Positions 17,035 to 29,116 of a stretch of DNA of 64,000 bases are shown here, piece by piece. The notes under the pieces were generated by a model that made no database searches, was not told the origin of the DNA, and worked only from the letters and a program-made list of their open reading frames with translations. The translations under genes and the position numbers were made by a program. The stretch covers positions 1 to 64,000 of the forward strand of contig CAILCO010000077.1 of NCBI GenBank assembly GCA_903832735.1, given 5' to 3'. The stretch's first letter is position 1. Every line of letters begins with the position of its first letter. Origin of the DNA: an uncultured Sterolibacterium sp. Lineage in GTDB: Bacteria; Pseudomonadota; Gammaproteobacteria; Burkholderiales; Rhodocyclaceae.

Positions 17035-18570
17035 ATGAACCTGCTCAAGGCTCTCGTTACCGTCAGCGGCATGACCCTGCTGTCGCGCATCCTCGGCTTC
17101 GTCCGGGACTTCGTCATTGCCAGAAACTTCGGCGCCGGCGTGGCGACGGACGCATTTTTCGTCGCCTTCCGCCTGCCCAACCTGCTTCGTCGGCTGTTCG
17201 CGGAAGGTGCCTTCTCGCAGGCCTTCGTCCCTATCCTGGCTGAATACAAGAACCGTCGCGGAGAAAACGAGACGCGCCGACTGGTGAACCACGTCGCCAC
17301 GCTGTTGTTTCTGGCTCTCACCGTCGTCACTGTCCTGGGCATAGTCGCAACACCGTTCCTGATCTATGTCACGGCGCCTGGGTTCGCCGCCGATGCAGAC
17401 AAGTTCGCGCTGACGGTAGCACTTACCCGTATTACCTTTCCATATATCCTGTTCATGTCACTGGTGGCGCTCGCCGCCGGCGTGCTCAATACCTGGAGTC
17501 GCTTCGCCTTGCCGGCCTTCACGCCGGTGCTGCTCAATCTTTCCTTTATCGGCATGGCGCTTCTCGCAGCACCCTGGTTCAACCCGCCGGTAATGGCGCT
17601 GGCCTGGGCGGTGCTCTTGGGCGGCATACTGCAACTGGCGATCCAGTTACCTGCGCTGGCCAGGATAGGCATGCTGCCGCGCTTCTCTTTCGATGTGCGC
17701 GACCCGGCCGTAAGACGAATCTTAAAACTGATGGCGCCCGCCGTACTGGGCGTGTCAGTATCGCAGATCTCCCTGGTCATCAACACCATCTTCGCCTCTT
17801 TCCTGCCCAGCGGCAGCGTTTCCTGGCTCTACTATGCAGACCGGATGATGGAATTCCCGGCGGGACTACTCGGCGCGGCACTGGGCACGATCCTGCTGCC
17901 CAGCCTGTCGAAATTTCACGCCGACGCAAATACCGCTGAATTTTCCAAACTCCTTGATTGGGGCCTGCGCCTGACCCTGATGCTCACCCTGCCCGCTGCG
18001 CTGTCGTTGGCAATACTCGCCGTTCCTCTGCTGGCCACGCTGTTCTTGCACGGCGCTTTCGCCGCCGCCGACGTCCTGCAGACGCGGTCGGCACTGGTCG
18101 CCTATAGCATCGGCCTGTCCGGACTGATTCTGGTGAAAGTGCTCGCGCCCGGTTTCTACGCTCGTCAGGACATCCGCACGCCGGTGAAAATCGCGCTTCT
18201 GACGCTGGCCATGACGCAGTTGATGAACCTCGCCTTCATCGGCTGGCTAAAGCATGCCGGGCTGGCGCTATCCATCGGGCTAGCCTCCTGTCTCAACGCT
18301 GTCCTGCTCTATCACGGTCTGCGCCGCATCGGCATTTACGCGCCGCAACCAGGCTGGGGAAGCTTCCTGAGCAAGATCTGTTTGGCCTTGGCAGTCCTGG
18401 CCGCCACACTGTGGTTCGGCATGGGAGAGGAGGGGGCCTGGCTCAATATGGCCACACTGCCGCGTGTACTGCGCTTGTCGGCTCTAGTAACTGGCGGCGG
18501 ACTCGCCTACTTCGGCACGTTGGCACTGTCCGGTTTTCGCCTCGCAGATTTCAAGAAGCGCGGAGCGTAG
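17035..18570 (+). CDS. murJ: Lipid II flippase MurJ (MviN)
   Basis: 511 residues of the MOP-exporter type with about 14 membrane segments. The N-terminal signature [20 protein letters not shown] is followed by [13 protein letters not shown] and [20 protein letters not shown], a MurJ hallmark with the essential arginines. [20 protein letters not shown] is also typical. It moves lipid II across the inner membrane for peptidoglycan synthesis. In many Betaproteobacteria it lies next to rpsT in this divergent arrangement. It ends 4 bp before the convergent ggt. Confidence 0.97.
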   Translation: MNLLKALVTVSGMTLLSRILGFVRDFVIARNFGAGVATDAFFVAFRLPNLLRRLFAEGAFSQAFVPILAEYKNRRGENETRRLVNHVATLLFLALTVVTVLGIVATPFLIYVTAPGFAADADKFALTVALTRITFPYILFMSLVALAAGVLNTWSRFALPAFTPVLLNLSFIGMALLAAPWFNPPVMALAWAVLLGGILQLAIQLPALARIGMLPRFSFDVRDPAVRRILKLMAPAVLGVSVSQISLVINTIFASFLPSGSVSWLYYADRMMEFPAGLLGAALGTILLPSLSKFHADANTAEFSKLLDWGLRLTLMLTLPAALSLAILAVPLLATLFLHGAFAAADVLQTRSALVAYSIGLSGLILVKVLAPGFYARQDIRTPVKIALLTLAMTQLMNLAFIGWLKHAGLALSIGLASCLNAVLLYHGLRRIGIYAPQPGWGSFLSKICLALAVLAATLWFGMGEEGAWLNMATLPRVLRLSALVTGGGLAYFGTLALSGFRLADFKKRGA

Positions 18571-18574
18571 TCCG

Positions 18575-20350
18575 CTAATCGCCGCGCGCCGTTCCTTCAC
18601 GCCGCGGATCTGCAGCGCCGATCCAGCCGCCTCCCGATTTCGCGCGCTCGATGAGGTGCACACCGCTGGTCATCTCGCGCATCTCGACCCGGTGCCCGAG
18701 TCTTTCCAGCGCCAAAGCGAGTGTCCCCTCCGTCTTGCCCTGCTCGAGTTCGGTCGGCCCGTTGCGGCTGCCGTAATGCGCCAAGGCCAGAGCGTCATCC
18801 GGAGCCACGCGCCAGTCCAGCAGTGCGGTCAAAATCTGCGCCACATAGTTGGGAATCTGACTGCCTCCAGGTGAGCCGAGCACCGCATAGAGCCGGCCGC
18901 GCCTGTCGAACACCAGCGTCGGCGCCATCGACGAAAGGGGCCGTTTGCCCGCCTCTACCCGGTTCACGGCGGGCAGTCCGCCCTGGCTCGGGCGAAAGGA
19001 GAAGTCGGTAAGTTGATTGTTGAGCAGGAAACCGCGCACCTGGATGCGGCTGCCAAAGGCGGACTCGATCGAACTGGTCAGCGCCACGGCATTGCCCAAA
19101 CCATCGACGATGGACAGATGACTGGTCGAAGGAAGCTCCGGCGCGGTATCGTCGCCTGATGGCTGTGCGCCACCGATAATTCCCGGCGGAGCGCTACCCA
19201 TGCTGCGCCCGGCCGAGATCAGCTTCGCCCGACCATCGAGGTAATGCCTATCGAGCAAGCCGCGGGTTGTATCGGGAACGAAATCTGGATCGCCAAGGTA
19301 GCGGTGGCGATCGGCGAAAACGAGCCTTCCTGCCTCGGCAAACAAATGCACGGCTTGAACCGAGTTCAGCGGTAATGCGGAAAACGGCGTCCGCTCGAGC
19401 AGACCCAGCAATTGCAATACGGAAACACCGCCAGCGGACGGAGGCGGCATGCCGCAGATGCGATAGCCCCGATACTGCCCGCAGACCGGGCGCCTCGCCA
19501 AGGCACGGTAAGCGGCAAAGTCCTTCATGACGAGATCGCCGGCTCCTCTCGCCTGCGCCGCTACAGTGGCGACGATGTCTTTCGCGATTTCGCCGCGATA
19601 GAAGGCCTGCGCCCCTTCCTCGGCCAATCGACGCAAAGTCGCGGCAAGCTCCGGGTTGGACAGTTGCACCCCGACCGGCAGTGGTGCGCCGTCTGCCTGA
19701 TAGTAAAGCGCGCGGGCATGCTCGTCACCCTTCAGGAATCGGTCGCGAGCGAGCAATTGATGGAGCCGGGAAGAAACGACAAAACCATCCGAGGCGAGCC
19801 GAATCACCGGCCGGAACAACCGCTCCCAGCGTAACCGGCCATGCTGTTCATGGGCCAGCGCAAGCAGCGCAATCAGTCCGGGAACACCCACCGACTTGCC
19901 GCTGGCCACGGCCGCATAGAAATCCATGGGCGCACCTTCGGAAGAGAGGAAACGCTCGGCCCTGGCCGCTCCCGGGGCTGTCTCTCGGCCATCGTAGGCG
20001 ACAGTCCGCTTACTCGCCGCATCGAAATAGAGCAGGAAGCCGCCACCGCCGATGCCCGATGACTGCGGTTCGACGAGATTCAGCACTAGTTGCGCGGCGA
20101 TCGCGGCATCGATGGCGCTGCCGCCGAGCGCCAGGATCTCGACGGCAGCATCGGTCGCATAAGCGTTCGCCGTCACCGCCATAAAGCGTCGCGCATGAGA
20201 CGATGGCCTTAACTGCCAGCCAGTCGCATCTTCCGGTTGGGCCGGCGGCTCCTGCGCTGAGGCAGCAGAGAGATAGACGCAGGCTATGCAGCAGCGCAGA
20301 AAAAAACGGGCAGCCAAAAAGCTGCCCGTCAATCTACGCTGCGCCGACAT
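18575..20350 (-). CDS. ggt: Gamma-glutamyltransferase (glutathione hydrolase)
   Basis: 591 residues from ATG 20350. The N-terminal signal peptide (LAARFFLRCCIACVYLSAASA) would send it to the periplasm. The autoprocessing nucleophile Thr is in PSTSHLSIVDGLGNAVALTS, which separates the large and small subunits. GIGGGGFLLYFDA, AVASGKSVGVPGL and PLSSMAPTLVF are further family blocks. It cleaves the gamma-glutamyl bond of glutathione. It is last in the minus-strand run after hppA. An intrinsic terminator structure lies within its signal-peptide codons (see separate entry), so expression from upstream may be reduced; a shorter start lacking the signal peptide is possible but less likely. Confidence 0.93.
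   Translation of the reverse strand: MSAQRRLTGSFLAARFFLRCCIACVYLSAASAQEPPAQPEDATGWQLRPSSHARRFMAVTANAYATDAAVEILALGGSAIDAAIAAQLVLNLVEPQSSGIGGGGFLLYFDAASKRTVAYDGRETAPGAARAERFLSSEGAPMDFYAAVASGKSVGVPGLIALLALAHEQHGRLRWERLFRPVIRLASDGFVVSSRLHQLLARDRFLKGDEHARALYYQADGAPLPVGVQLSNPELAATLRRLAEEGAQAFYRGEIAKDIVATVAAQARGAGDLVMKDFAAYRALARRPVCGQYRGYRICGMPPPSAGGVSVLQLLGLLERTPFSALPLNSVQAVHLFAEAGRLVFADRHRYLGDPDFVPDTTRGLLDRHYLDGRAKLISAGRSMGSAPPGIIGGAQPSGDDTAPELPSTSHLSIVDGLGNAVALTSSIESAFGSRIQVRGFLLNNQLTDFSFRPSQGGLPAVNRVEAGKRPLSSMAPTLVFDRRGRLYAVLGSPGGSQIPNYVAQILTALLDWRVAPDDALALAHYGSRNGPTELEQGKTEGTLALALERLGHRVEMREMTSGVHLIERAKSGGGWIGAADPRREGTARGD
20300..20329 (-). terminator. Intrinsic terminator inside the 5' end of ggt
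   Basis: On the minus strand a 9-bp stem ACGGGCAGC/GCTGCCCGT with a 6-nt loop is followed by seven T. It lies 54 bp past the hppA stop, and its sequence encodes part of the ggt signal peptide. It probably terminates the hppA transcript. Confidence 0.75.
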
Positions 20351-20382
20351 CAGGCGGCAATCGCGCAAAGGTCACGCAATCA

Positions 20383-22443
<2,061 letters not shown>

Positions 22444-22552
22444 ATACTCCTTTTTCTTGTCATCACTCTGATGGCAATCGCCATCCCCCCTTACTCGCCG
22501 GCGCGCGGCGAGCCGCGTTCCAGCATGTCACTACTACCCAGCCACGAACCTT

Positions 22553-23812
22553 TCAGATGCTAAAGGTCGCCAACTTTTTCGCCACCGCAACATTCTTCAA
22601 ACGCACGTAGTCGGGAAGGCCATTGCGATAGGGCGGATAGTCCTCGCCCTCGATCAAGGGCGCAAGATAAGCCCGACAGGCTGCAGTGATGCCGAAACCG
22701 TCAGCCGTGATATATTCGCGCGGCATCTTCTTCTCGACATTGGCGATATCCTTCAGCTCGGCTACGCCAACCTGCCAGCGGTAGGGGCTGTCGGCCAGCC
22801 GTACGATGGTCGCCATCACGGCATTCTGACCAGCCAGCGCCAGTTCTAAGGCGGCTCGGCCGACGGCCACAGCCTGCTCGACATCAGTCTTCGAAGCAAT
22901 ATGGCGCGCAGCGCGTTGCAAGTAGTCGGCCACAGCCCAGTGATATTTGTAACCATGCCGATCGGCCACGAGTTGGGCAATGCGCGGCCCGACACCACCG
23001 AGTTGGGCATGGCCGAACGCATCGACGGTGCCGGCCTCAGCCAGAAACTTTCCGTCGACGCCGCGCAGGCCCTCAGACACTGCGATGGTGCAATAACCAT
23101 GACGCAGAACGCAGTCCTTGACGCGGGCCAGGAAGGCTTCCTCGTCGAAGATAATTTCCGGGAACAGCAGCAAGTGCGGCGCCTCGCCTGGCTGCTCTCC
23201 AGCCAGGCCACAGGCGGCAGTGATCCAACCGGCATGGCGGCCCATGACTTCGAGCACGAACACCTTGGTCGAGGTCTTAGCCATGGATGCTACGTCGAAG
23301 CCGGCCTCGCGCATCGATACGGCGACGTACTTTGCCACCGAGCCAAAACCAGGGCAGCAATCGGTCAGGGGCAGATCATTATCGACGGTCTTGGGCACAT
23401 GGACGGCAACGATGGGGTAACCCATCGCCGCCGACAGTTGCGACACCTTGAGGCAGGTGTCGGCAGAGTCGCCGCCACCGTTATAGAAGAAGTACCCTAT
23501 GTCATGGGCGCGAAAGACCTCGATCAGCCGCTCATACTGGGCCCTGTGGCTTTCCAGGCTTTTTAGCTTGTAGCGGCAGGAACCGAAAGCGCCTGACGGC
23601 GTATGGCGCAGACGCGCGATGTCCTCGGCCGATTCCAAAGAGGTATCGATCAAGTCCTCGGTCAGCGCGCCGATAATGCCGTTCCTGCCGGCGAATACCT
23701 TTCCAATCCGGTCCGGATGCGCGCGCGCCGCCTCGATCAATGCACCGGCCGTGGCATTAATGACGGCGGTAACACCGCCGGATTGCGCATAGAAAGCGTT
23801 ACGCTGCTGCAT
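22553..23812 (-). CDS. pfp: Pyrophosphate-dependent 6-phosphofructokinase
   Basis: 419 residues of the PfkA superfamily. The phosphoryl-donor loop reads YNGGGDSADTCLKV and the catalytic motif PKTVDND. Asp before Ser, and Lys in PKT(V/I)DND, are the hallmarks of PPi-using enzymes, whereas ATP enzymes have GGDGS and PGTIDND. EVMGRHAGWITAACGLA is the fructose 6-phosphate block. The reaction is reversible, so it can work in glycolysis or gluconeogenesis. The gene lies 10 bp after adk and just upstream of hppA on the same strand; a pfp-hppA pairing is also known from methanotrophs. Confidence 0.93.
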   Translation of the reverse strand: MQQRNAFYAQSGGVTAVINATAGALIEAARAHPDRIGKVFAGRNGIIGALTEDLIDTSLESAEDIARLRHTPSGAFGSCRYKLKSLESHRAQYERLIEVFRAHDIGYFFYNGGGDSADTCLKVSQLSAAMGYPIVAVHVPKTVDNDLPLTDCCPGFGSVAKYVAVSMREAGFDVASMAKTSTKVFVLEVMGRHAGWITAACGLAGEQPGEAPHLLLFPEIIFDEEAFLARVKDCVLRHGYCTIAVSEGLRGVDGKFLAEAGTVDAFGHAQLGGVGPRIAQLVADRHGYKYHWAVADYLQRAARHIASKTDVEQAVAVGRAALELALAGQNAVMATIVRLADSPYRWQVGVAELKDIANVEKKMPREYITADGFGITAACRAYLAPLIEGEDYPPYRNGLPDYVRLKNVAVAKKLATFSI

Positions 23813-23822
23813 CCATCTCTCC

Positions 23823-24521
<699 letters not shown>

Positions 24522-24579
24522 TTACGCATGTCTTACGCCCGTTCTTGTCGCTGCATGGCCAAAAGCGCTGAACATAGCG

Positions 24580-25353
24580 TCAATCACCGCGATGGTCAAA
24601 TTCGCGCCGCACCCGATCAAGATCCTCCTGCGTATCCACCCCTGCAGCGGGAGCATGATCGCAACTCACGACATGGATGGCGAAGCCGTGCCACAGCGCC
24701 CGCAATTGCTCCAGCGCCTCGCAGCGCTCCAGCGGCGAGGCCGCGAGCCGGCCATACTGGCGCAGGAAAGCGACCCGATAAGCGTAGAGGCCGATGTGCC
24801 GCCGGGCTTGCAGATCGGCGGGCAACTCAGTGCGGCTCCGGGTGAAGCTGTCCCTGTCCCAGGGAATGGGGGCGCGGGAAAAATACAGCGCACGGCCATC
24901 GGCGGCGCACACCACCTTCACCACATTGGGATTGAACAAGTCGGCGGCATCCACGATCGGATGGCTGGCGGTGGCGATTGCGGCGCCAGCATCCTCGAGC
25001 AAGGCGGCGGCCACTTTGGTGAGCAATGCCGGCTCGATCAGAGGCTCATCGCCTTGGACATTGACCACGATATCCTGCTCGCCCCAGCCGAGTCGCTCGG
25101 CTACTTCGGCAATGCGATCAGTGCCGCTGTCATGGTCTGATCGGGTCAAGATCGCCCTGAAACCATATTGCTCTACGGCTTTGACGATATCGGCATGATC
25201 GGTGGCGACCCAAACCTCGGTATGGTCACCGTCGGCAGTTTGAACGGCCTCGGCAACCCGCACGATCATAGGTTTCCCGGCGATGTCGGCGAGCGCCTTG
25301 GCCGGCAGTCGCGTTGATCCGTAGCGCGCCGGGATGACAATTCTGAAGGGCAC
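24580..25353 (-). CDS. kdsB: 3-deoxy-manno-octulosonate cytidylyltransferase (CMP-KDO synthetase)
   Basis: 257 residues from a GTG start at 25353, two bases after the trm112 stop. The nucleotidyltransferase signature is [20 protein letters not shown]. Other blocks are [28 protein letters not shown] and [12 protein letters not shown]. It activates KDO with CTP for lipopolysaccharide inner-core synthesis. It belongs to the exbBD-lpxK-trm112-kdsB-adk cluster typical of Betaproteobacteria. Confidence 0.97.
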   Translation of the reverse strand: MPFRIVIPARYGSTRLPAKALADIAGKPMIVRVAEAVQTADGDHTEVWVATDHADIVKAVEQYGFRAILTRSDHDSGTDRIAEVAERLGWGEQDIVVNVQGDEPLIEPALLTKVAAALLEDAGAAIATASHPIVDAADLFNPNVVKVVCAADGRALYFSRAPIPWDRDSFTRSRTELPADLQARRHIGLYAYRVAFLRQYGRLAASPLERCEALEQLRALWHGFAIHVVSCDHAPAAGVDTQEDLDRVRREFDHRGD

Positions 25354-25355
25354 TA

Positions 25356-25535
25356 TCAGCGGGCTTCTTCGGCCGAAAGTTGGCGCGCTTCGTCTTCAAG
25401 CATCACCGGAATGTCGTCCTTTATCGAATAGGCCAACCGACACCCTTTGCAAACCAGTTCGGATTGCGCCTTGCGGAAGTCGAGAGGACCCTTGCAGGCA
25501 GGACAGACGAGGATTTCAAGCAGGCGTGGGTCCAT
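25356..25535 (-). CDS. Trm112/YcaR family zinc-ribbon-like protein
   Basis: A 59-residue gene below the ORF-track cutoff, translated by hand: [20 protein letters not shown], then two more cysteines in [12 protein letters not shown]. The opening and the two CxxC pairs match the UPF0434/Trm112 family. In eukaryotes and archaea Trm112 is an activating partner for methyltransferases; the bacterial role is not settled. The start lies inside the end of lpxK (20-bp overlap), and the stop is directly followed by the kdsB GTG, so the three genes are tightly packed. Confidence 0.92.
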   Translation of the reverse strand: MDPRLLEILVCPACKGPLDFRKAQSELVCKGCRLAYSIKDDIPVMLEDEARQLSAEEAR

Positions 25536-26526
25536 AGAGCTTCTCCATGACTAAGACAACGAGATCCGGTTCGACCAACGCTGTGACCGGCAACACCCAT
25601 ACCGGGCGATCCGTAAGACCGGCGCATTTTACCGCATCCTTCTCAGTCATCAGCAGCGCATCACCTTCAATCTGGGCAAGGTCTGCGACACAATAGCGAT
25701 GATGGTCAGGGAAGGCTCGGGGCGCGAAGGAGAGGCCGAGAGCGGTGAGATGCGCGAAGAAGCGTTGGGGATCACCGATTCCGGCGATTGCGGCCAGATG
25801 CAGACCGGCAAGTGCATCGGCGGAGCAAGTCCGTTGCGGATCGGCGAGAGCATGGAAAATATCGCCCCGCAAACACATGCGAAACCGCGGCGCCCCCCCC
25901 ACATCGGCCGGTAGCGTTGCTTGAAAATCATTGAGCACCAGCGCATCGACGAGCGCCAGGCGTGACGATGGCTCACGCAGGGGCCCGGCCGGCAGCAGCC
26001 AGCCATTCATCAGACCACGCGCGTCCACCACGGCAATTTCGAAGTCTCGCGCCAAGCGGTAATGTTGCAAACCGTCGTCGCTGACAATCAGATCGCATCC
26101 GGGATAGGCGCCGATCAGCGCACGCGCCGCGGCAACACGGTCATGGCCGACAAAAACCGGGATCGTCATGCGTCGCCTGATCATCAGCGGCTCATCGCCG
26201 ACAGCCGCAGCATCGCTGTCGACCAACACCTCGCGCACTTTGCCTGCGCCGCCGTGACCACGGCTCACCACGCCAGGATTGAGGCCGCATTGCTGCAAGC
26301 GCGCCACCAACCACAGCGTCAACGGTGTTTTGCCACTACCCCCGGCGGTAATGTTACCGACCACGATCACCGGCAGGGACAGTCGCCAGGTCTTCAATAT
26401 CCCGCGGCGATACAAGGTGCGGCGCAGCGCAGCAAGCCAGGAAAACAGTATAGCCGGCGGCAGCAGGCAGGCCGCCGACGCGCCGCGCTCCAGCCAGGCG
26501 CGCTGTAGGAGACCGCTCAGTTTCAT
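25516..26526 (-). CDS. lpxK: Tetraacyldisaccharide 4'-kinase
   Basis: 336 residues. There is an N-terminal membrane-associated helix (residues about 20-35), then the P-loop [18 protein letters not shown]. Other blocks are [30 protein letters not shown], the AFPDHHRY motif and [10 protein letters not shown]. It phosphorylates the 4' position of the lipid A disaccharide precursor at the inner membrane. It precedes kdsB, joining two steps of KDO-lipid A synthesis. Confidence 0.96.
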   Translation of the reverse strand: MKLSGLLQRAWLERGASAACLLPPAILFSWLAALRRTLYRRGILKTWRLSLPVIVVGNITAGGSGKTPLTLWLVARLQQCGLNPGVVSRGHGGAGKVREVLVDSDAAAVGDEPLMIRRRMTIPVFVGHDRVAAARALIGAYPGCDLIVSDDGLQHYRLARDFEIAVVDARGLMNGWLLPAGPLREPSSRLALVDALVLNDFQATLPADVGGAPRFRMCLRGDIFHALADPQRTCSADALAGLHLAAIAGIGDPQRFFAHLTALGLSFAPRAFPDHHRYCVADLAQIEGDALLMTEKDAVKCAGLTDRPVWVLPVTALVEPDLVVLVMEKLYGPTPA

Positions 26527-26577
26527 GCCGGCGCGTGCGGTGCCGGGTGGGACGCGGCGAGCATGCCGGAGTGCCGT

Positions 26578-26997
26578 TTAGCGGCCGACGTTTTGGGTGG
26601 CGAAGGAGATATGGGACAAGCCAGCCAACTGCGCCGCCTGCATCACGTCGATCACGCTCTGATGGGTCGCTTTGGCGTCGGCGCTGATAACCACCACAGG
26701 CTCCTTCGCCGCGCCGGCAGCGCTCTTCAATGCCTGACTGATGGCATCGATGTCGCGCCCGCCGACAGCGCTTTTATTCACCGTCACGTCACCCTGAAGG
26801 CCGACCACGACGTTGATTTCGTTCGCCTGCTCCTGTGCCTGCTGTGCGTCGGCGGTAGGCAGATTGATCTCGAGGCCGGCATACTTCGAATAAGTGGTGG
26901 TGATCATGAGAAAGATCAAAATCACCAGCAGCACGTCGATCATGGGGATCAAGTTGATCTCCGGTTCCTCTTGCAAGCGCCCGCGCTGGAAGTTCAT
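26578..26997 (-). CDS. exbD: ExbD/TolR family proton-channel component
   Basis: 139 residues with one N-terminal membrane helix containing the channel aspartate (INLIPMIDVLLVILIFLMIT), followed by a periplasmic domain (VISADAKATHQSVIDVMQAA). It works with ExbB to couple the proton gradient to an outer-membrane energy transducer. No tonB is in the window. It follows exbB by 7 bp. The location next to lpxK is a standard betaproteobacterial arrangement. Confidence 0.93.
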   Translation of the reverse strand: MNFQRGRLQEEPEINLIPMIDVLLVILIFLMITTTYSKYAGLEINLPTADAQQAQEQANEINVVVGLQGDVTVNKSAVGGRDIDAISQALKSAAGAAKEPVVVISADAKATHQSVIDVMQAAQLAGLSHISFATQNVGR

Positions 26998-27004
26998 GGC
27001 ATAG

Positions 27005-27610
27005 TCACTTGCGGTCGCCGTGCACCAACTCCACCAATTTCACCGCCTGCAACTCCATTTCGATCACCAGTCCATCGACTGTAGCGCGAAAATGGCGGTA
27101 GAAAATCATGCTCGGAATGGCGATGACCAGTCCGAAACCGGTGTTGTACAGTGCCACCGAGATACCATGGGCAAGCGCCTGCGGATTGTTGCCGGAGGAA
27201 GTGGGCGAGCCAAAGATTTCTATCATGCCGACCACTGTGCCGAAAAGCCCCATCAGTGGGCTGATCGAGGCAATGGTCCCGAGGCTGTTGAGATAACGCC
27301 CGAGTTCGTGGGCCACGCCGCGCCCCGCTTCTTCGATGGCTTCTTTCATCACTTCGCGAGAACTCTTGACGTTGCGCAAACCTGCGGCAAAGACCCGTCC
27401 AAGCGGCGAATGCGCCTCGAGGCGCTTTAGCACTTCCTCGTTGACTCCGACCTGACGGAAATCGCCAACGACACTGGCCAGCAGTCCGGGCGGCACAATC
27501 TTGGTTCGGCGCAAGACCGCAGCACGTTCGATGATCAAGGCCACGGCGATGATGGAGGCGAGCAGCAGAGGCCAAATCGGCCAGCCGGCGGCAAGAATGA
27601 TGGAGAACAC
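27005..27610 (-). CDS. exbB: MotA/TolQ/ExbB proton channel family protein
   Basis: 201 residues with three membrane segments: N-terminal (PIWPLLLASIIAVALIIERA), then two later helices around SISPLMGLFGTVVGMIEIF and ALYNTGFGLVIAIPSMIFY. The cytoplasmic loop lies between the first and second helices. It forms the pentameric channel with an ExbD dimer inside. First gene of the long minus-strand run ending at ggt; divergent from the J-like gene. Confidence 0.92.
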   Translation of the reverse strand: MFSIILAAGWPIWPLLLASIIAVALIIERAAVLRRTKIVPPGLLASVVGDFRQVGVNEEVLKRLEAHSPLGRVFAAGLRNVKSSREVMKEAIEEAGRGVAHELGRYLNSLGTIASISPLMGLFGTVVGMIEIFGSPTSSGNNPQALAHGISVALYNTGFGLVIAIPSMIFYRHFRATVDGLVIEMELQAVKLVELVHGDRK

Positions 27611-27718
27611 AAGGACTCCTAACGGAGAGCGGAATAAGCTCGCACTTTAGCCTGAGGCAGGGCTTTCGGCAAGGCGGGTCCAGATTTCACCAGCGCCCGT
27701 TCGGCTACAATCGCACCC

Positions 27719-29116
27719 ATGCCAATGCCGCCGCCCATGGATGCCAAGGCCGTCGCAGCTGTCTGGCGCGCCCAGTTGGCGCCAACCACGCTCGTAGCAC
27801 CTCCCAGCGCACGCATGCCTGAGAGCGTGTCTGAACTGGTTCAGGCGCTGGCGGAATTCGTCGCAGCGACGATCAGCGCAGACCAGACGCTGCTTGTCGT
27901 GCTACCTGACGACGAGTTGCTAGCGCAGCTTTCCAATGCCCTCGAACTGGCTCAGCGCCCGCTCTGCCTAGTGCTACCTCAACCAGGCTTCGCCGCCCGG
28001 ACCGCCTTGCGCGCGACTTTGTCGCTATTGAAGAGCCGGCTTGCGCGAGGCGGCGAGAACAGTTGCGCGGCCGCCTGGCAGGCACAACAGGCTCGCCTCA
28101 GGGAGCACGAAGAAATTTGGGCCGCGGCGCTTGAGTGGTGTGCCGGCAACGATGACCAACCGCCCCCGGTCGATGAGTTGTTCCCAATAGCCATCATGTC
28201 CCTCGCGCAAGCCGAGGTACAGGGCGGAGCACTACGCGACGTCGTGCTCTTCGTCTACCCAGAGCGCATACCGGGAGCCATAGCAGAAATCTTGACGCGA
28301 GGCAGACATGCGCTATTACTCTCGGACGAAGTCAATCCCGCCGCAACGGGCAGAGACCTCGCCTTGGTCGGCAAAGAAACGCGATTGTTTGCTGAACGGG
28401 AGCTTCTGGCGCAACAACTCTCCGAAATGGAACTCGAGTTTGCCACCGCACAGGCGGAGTTGGCAGAATTCACCCGCCGCTACTACGAGTTGGTAGGCGC
28501 CCGCATGGCAGAACTCGACCGGCTCCAGGCAACCATCGCCGCGGCACTCGCTGAGGTGGCGCCAGACGATGCCCCAGCCCGGGACAAGGCGCGGCAAGCC
28601 CAAGCTCAGGCAGAACGTTCGCGGCAAGAGCGCAGCCGCTTCGCCGAACTGGACAAAGCGGAGAAGCCGTTTGCCCCTTCGAGCGATCTCAAGCGCCTGT
28701 TTCGTCAAGTGGCACAGAGGATCCATCCTGACCGCGCCGAAAACGAAGCGGACCGTGGCTGGCGCACGGGTCTGATGAAGGATGCCAACCGTGCCTACCG
28801 CAACAGCGACGAAATGGTGCTGCGCGAGATTCTGGCGCAGTGGCAGGAGCGCCGCGACGACTGCACTCAAGAGGAAACGCGAACCCCGAGCAAATTGGAG
28901 CGTCAGGTCACATGGATGCAGCAGCGCATCAGCGAGATCGCGGCAGAACTAAACCGCCTGCTCGCTTCAAGCCTCTACGAGTTTTTCCTGGCGGCCAAAC
29001 TGGCCCGGGCAAGCGGCCGCGACCTCCTGAAGGAGATGGCCGACAAACTGGACAGCCAGATCGCCGCAGCCCATCTGCAACGAGAGCACCTCGAAGCACG
29101 TCGAATCATCAGTTGA
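27719..29116 (+). CDS. Coiled-coil protein with C-terminal J-like domain (HPD motif)
   Basis: 465 residues with no signal peptide. The N-terminal half (1-215) is a globular region without a motif I recognise. Residues about 225-315 are Ala/Glu/Gln/Arg-rich and likely coiled coil. Residues about 322-375 form a J-like domain, LKRLFRQVAQRIHPDRAENE followed by LMKDANRAYRNSDEMVLREI, with HPD at 336-338. HPD is the residue triplet that stimulates Hsp70 ATPases, so a DnaK co-chaperone role is likely. A second helical tail follows. A TACAAT box (27706-27711) ends 8 nt before the ATG and no ribosome binding site is evident; a leaderless message, or the Met at 27815, is possible. It converges with the Sel1 gene, with an 8-bp overlap. 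Confidence 0.75.
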   Translation: MPMPPPMDAKAVAAVWRAQLAPTTLVAPPSARMPESVSELVQALAEFVAATISADQTLLVVLPDDELLAQLSNALELAQRPLCLVLPQPGFAARTALRATLSLLKSRLARGGENSCAAAWQAQQARLREHEEIWAAALEWCAGNDDQPPPVDELFPIAIMSLAQAEVQGGALRDVVLFVYPERIPGAIAEILTRGRHALLLSDEVNPAATGRDLALVGKETRLFAERELLAQQLSEMELEFATAQAELAEFTRRYYELVGARMAELDRLQATIAAALAEVAPDDAPARDKARQAQAQAERSRQERSRFAELDKAEKPFAPSSDLKRLFRQVAQRIHPDRAENEADRGWRTGLMKDANRAYRNSDEMVLREILAQWQERRDDCTQEETRTPSKLERQVTWMQQRISEIAAELNRLLASSLYEFFLAAKLARASGRDLLKEMADKLDSQIAAAHLQREHLEARRIIS

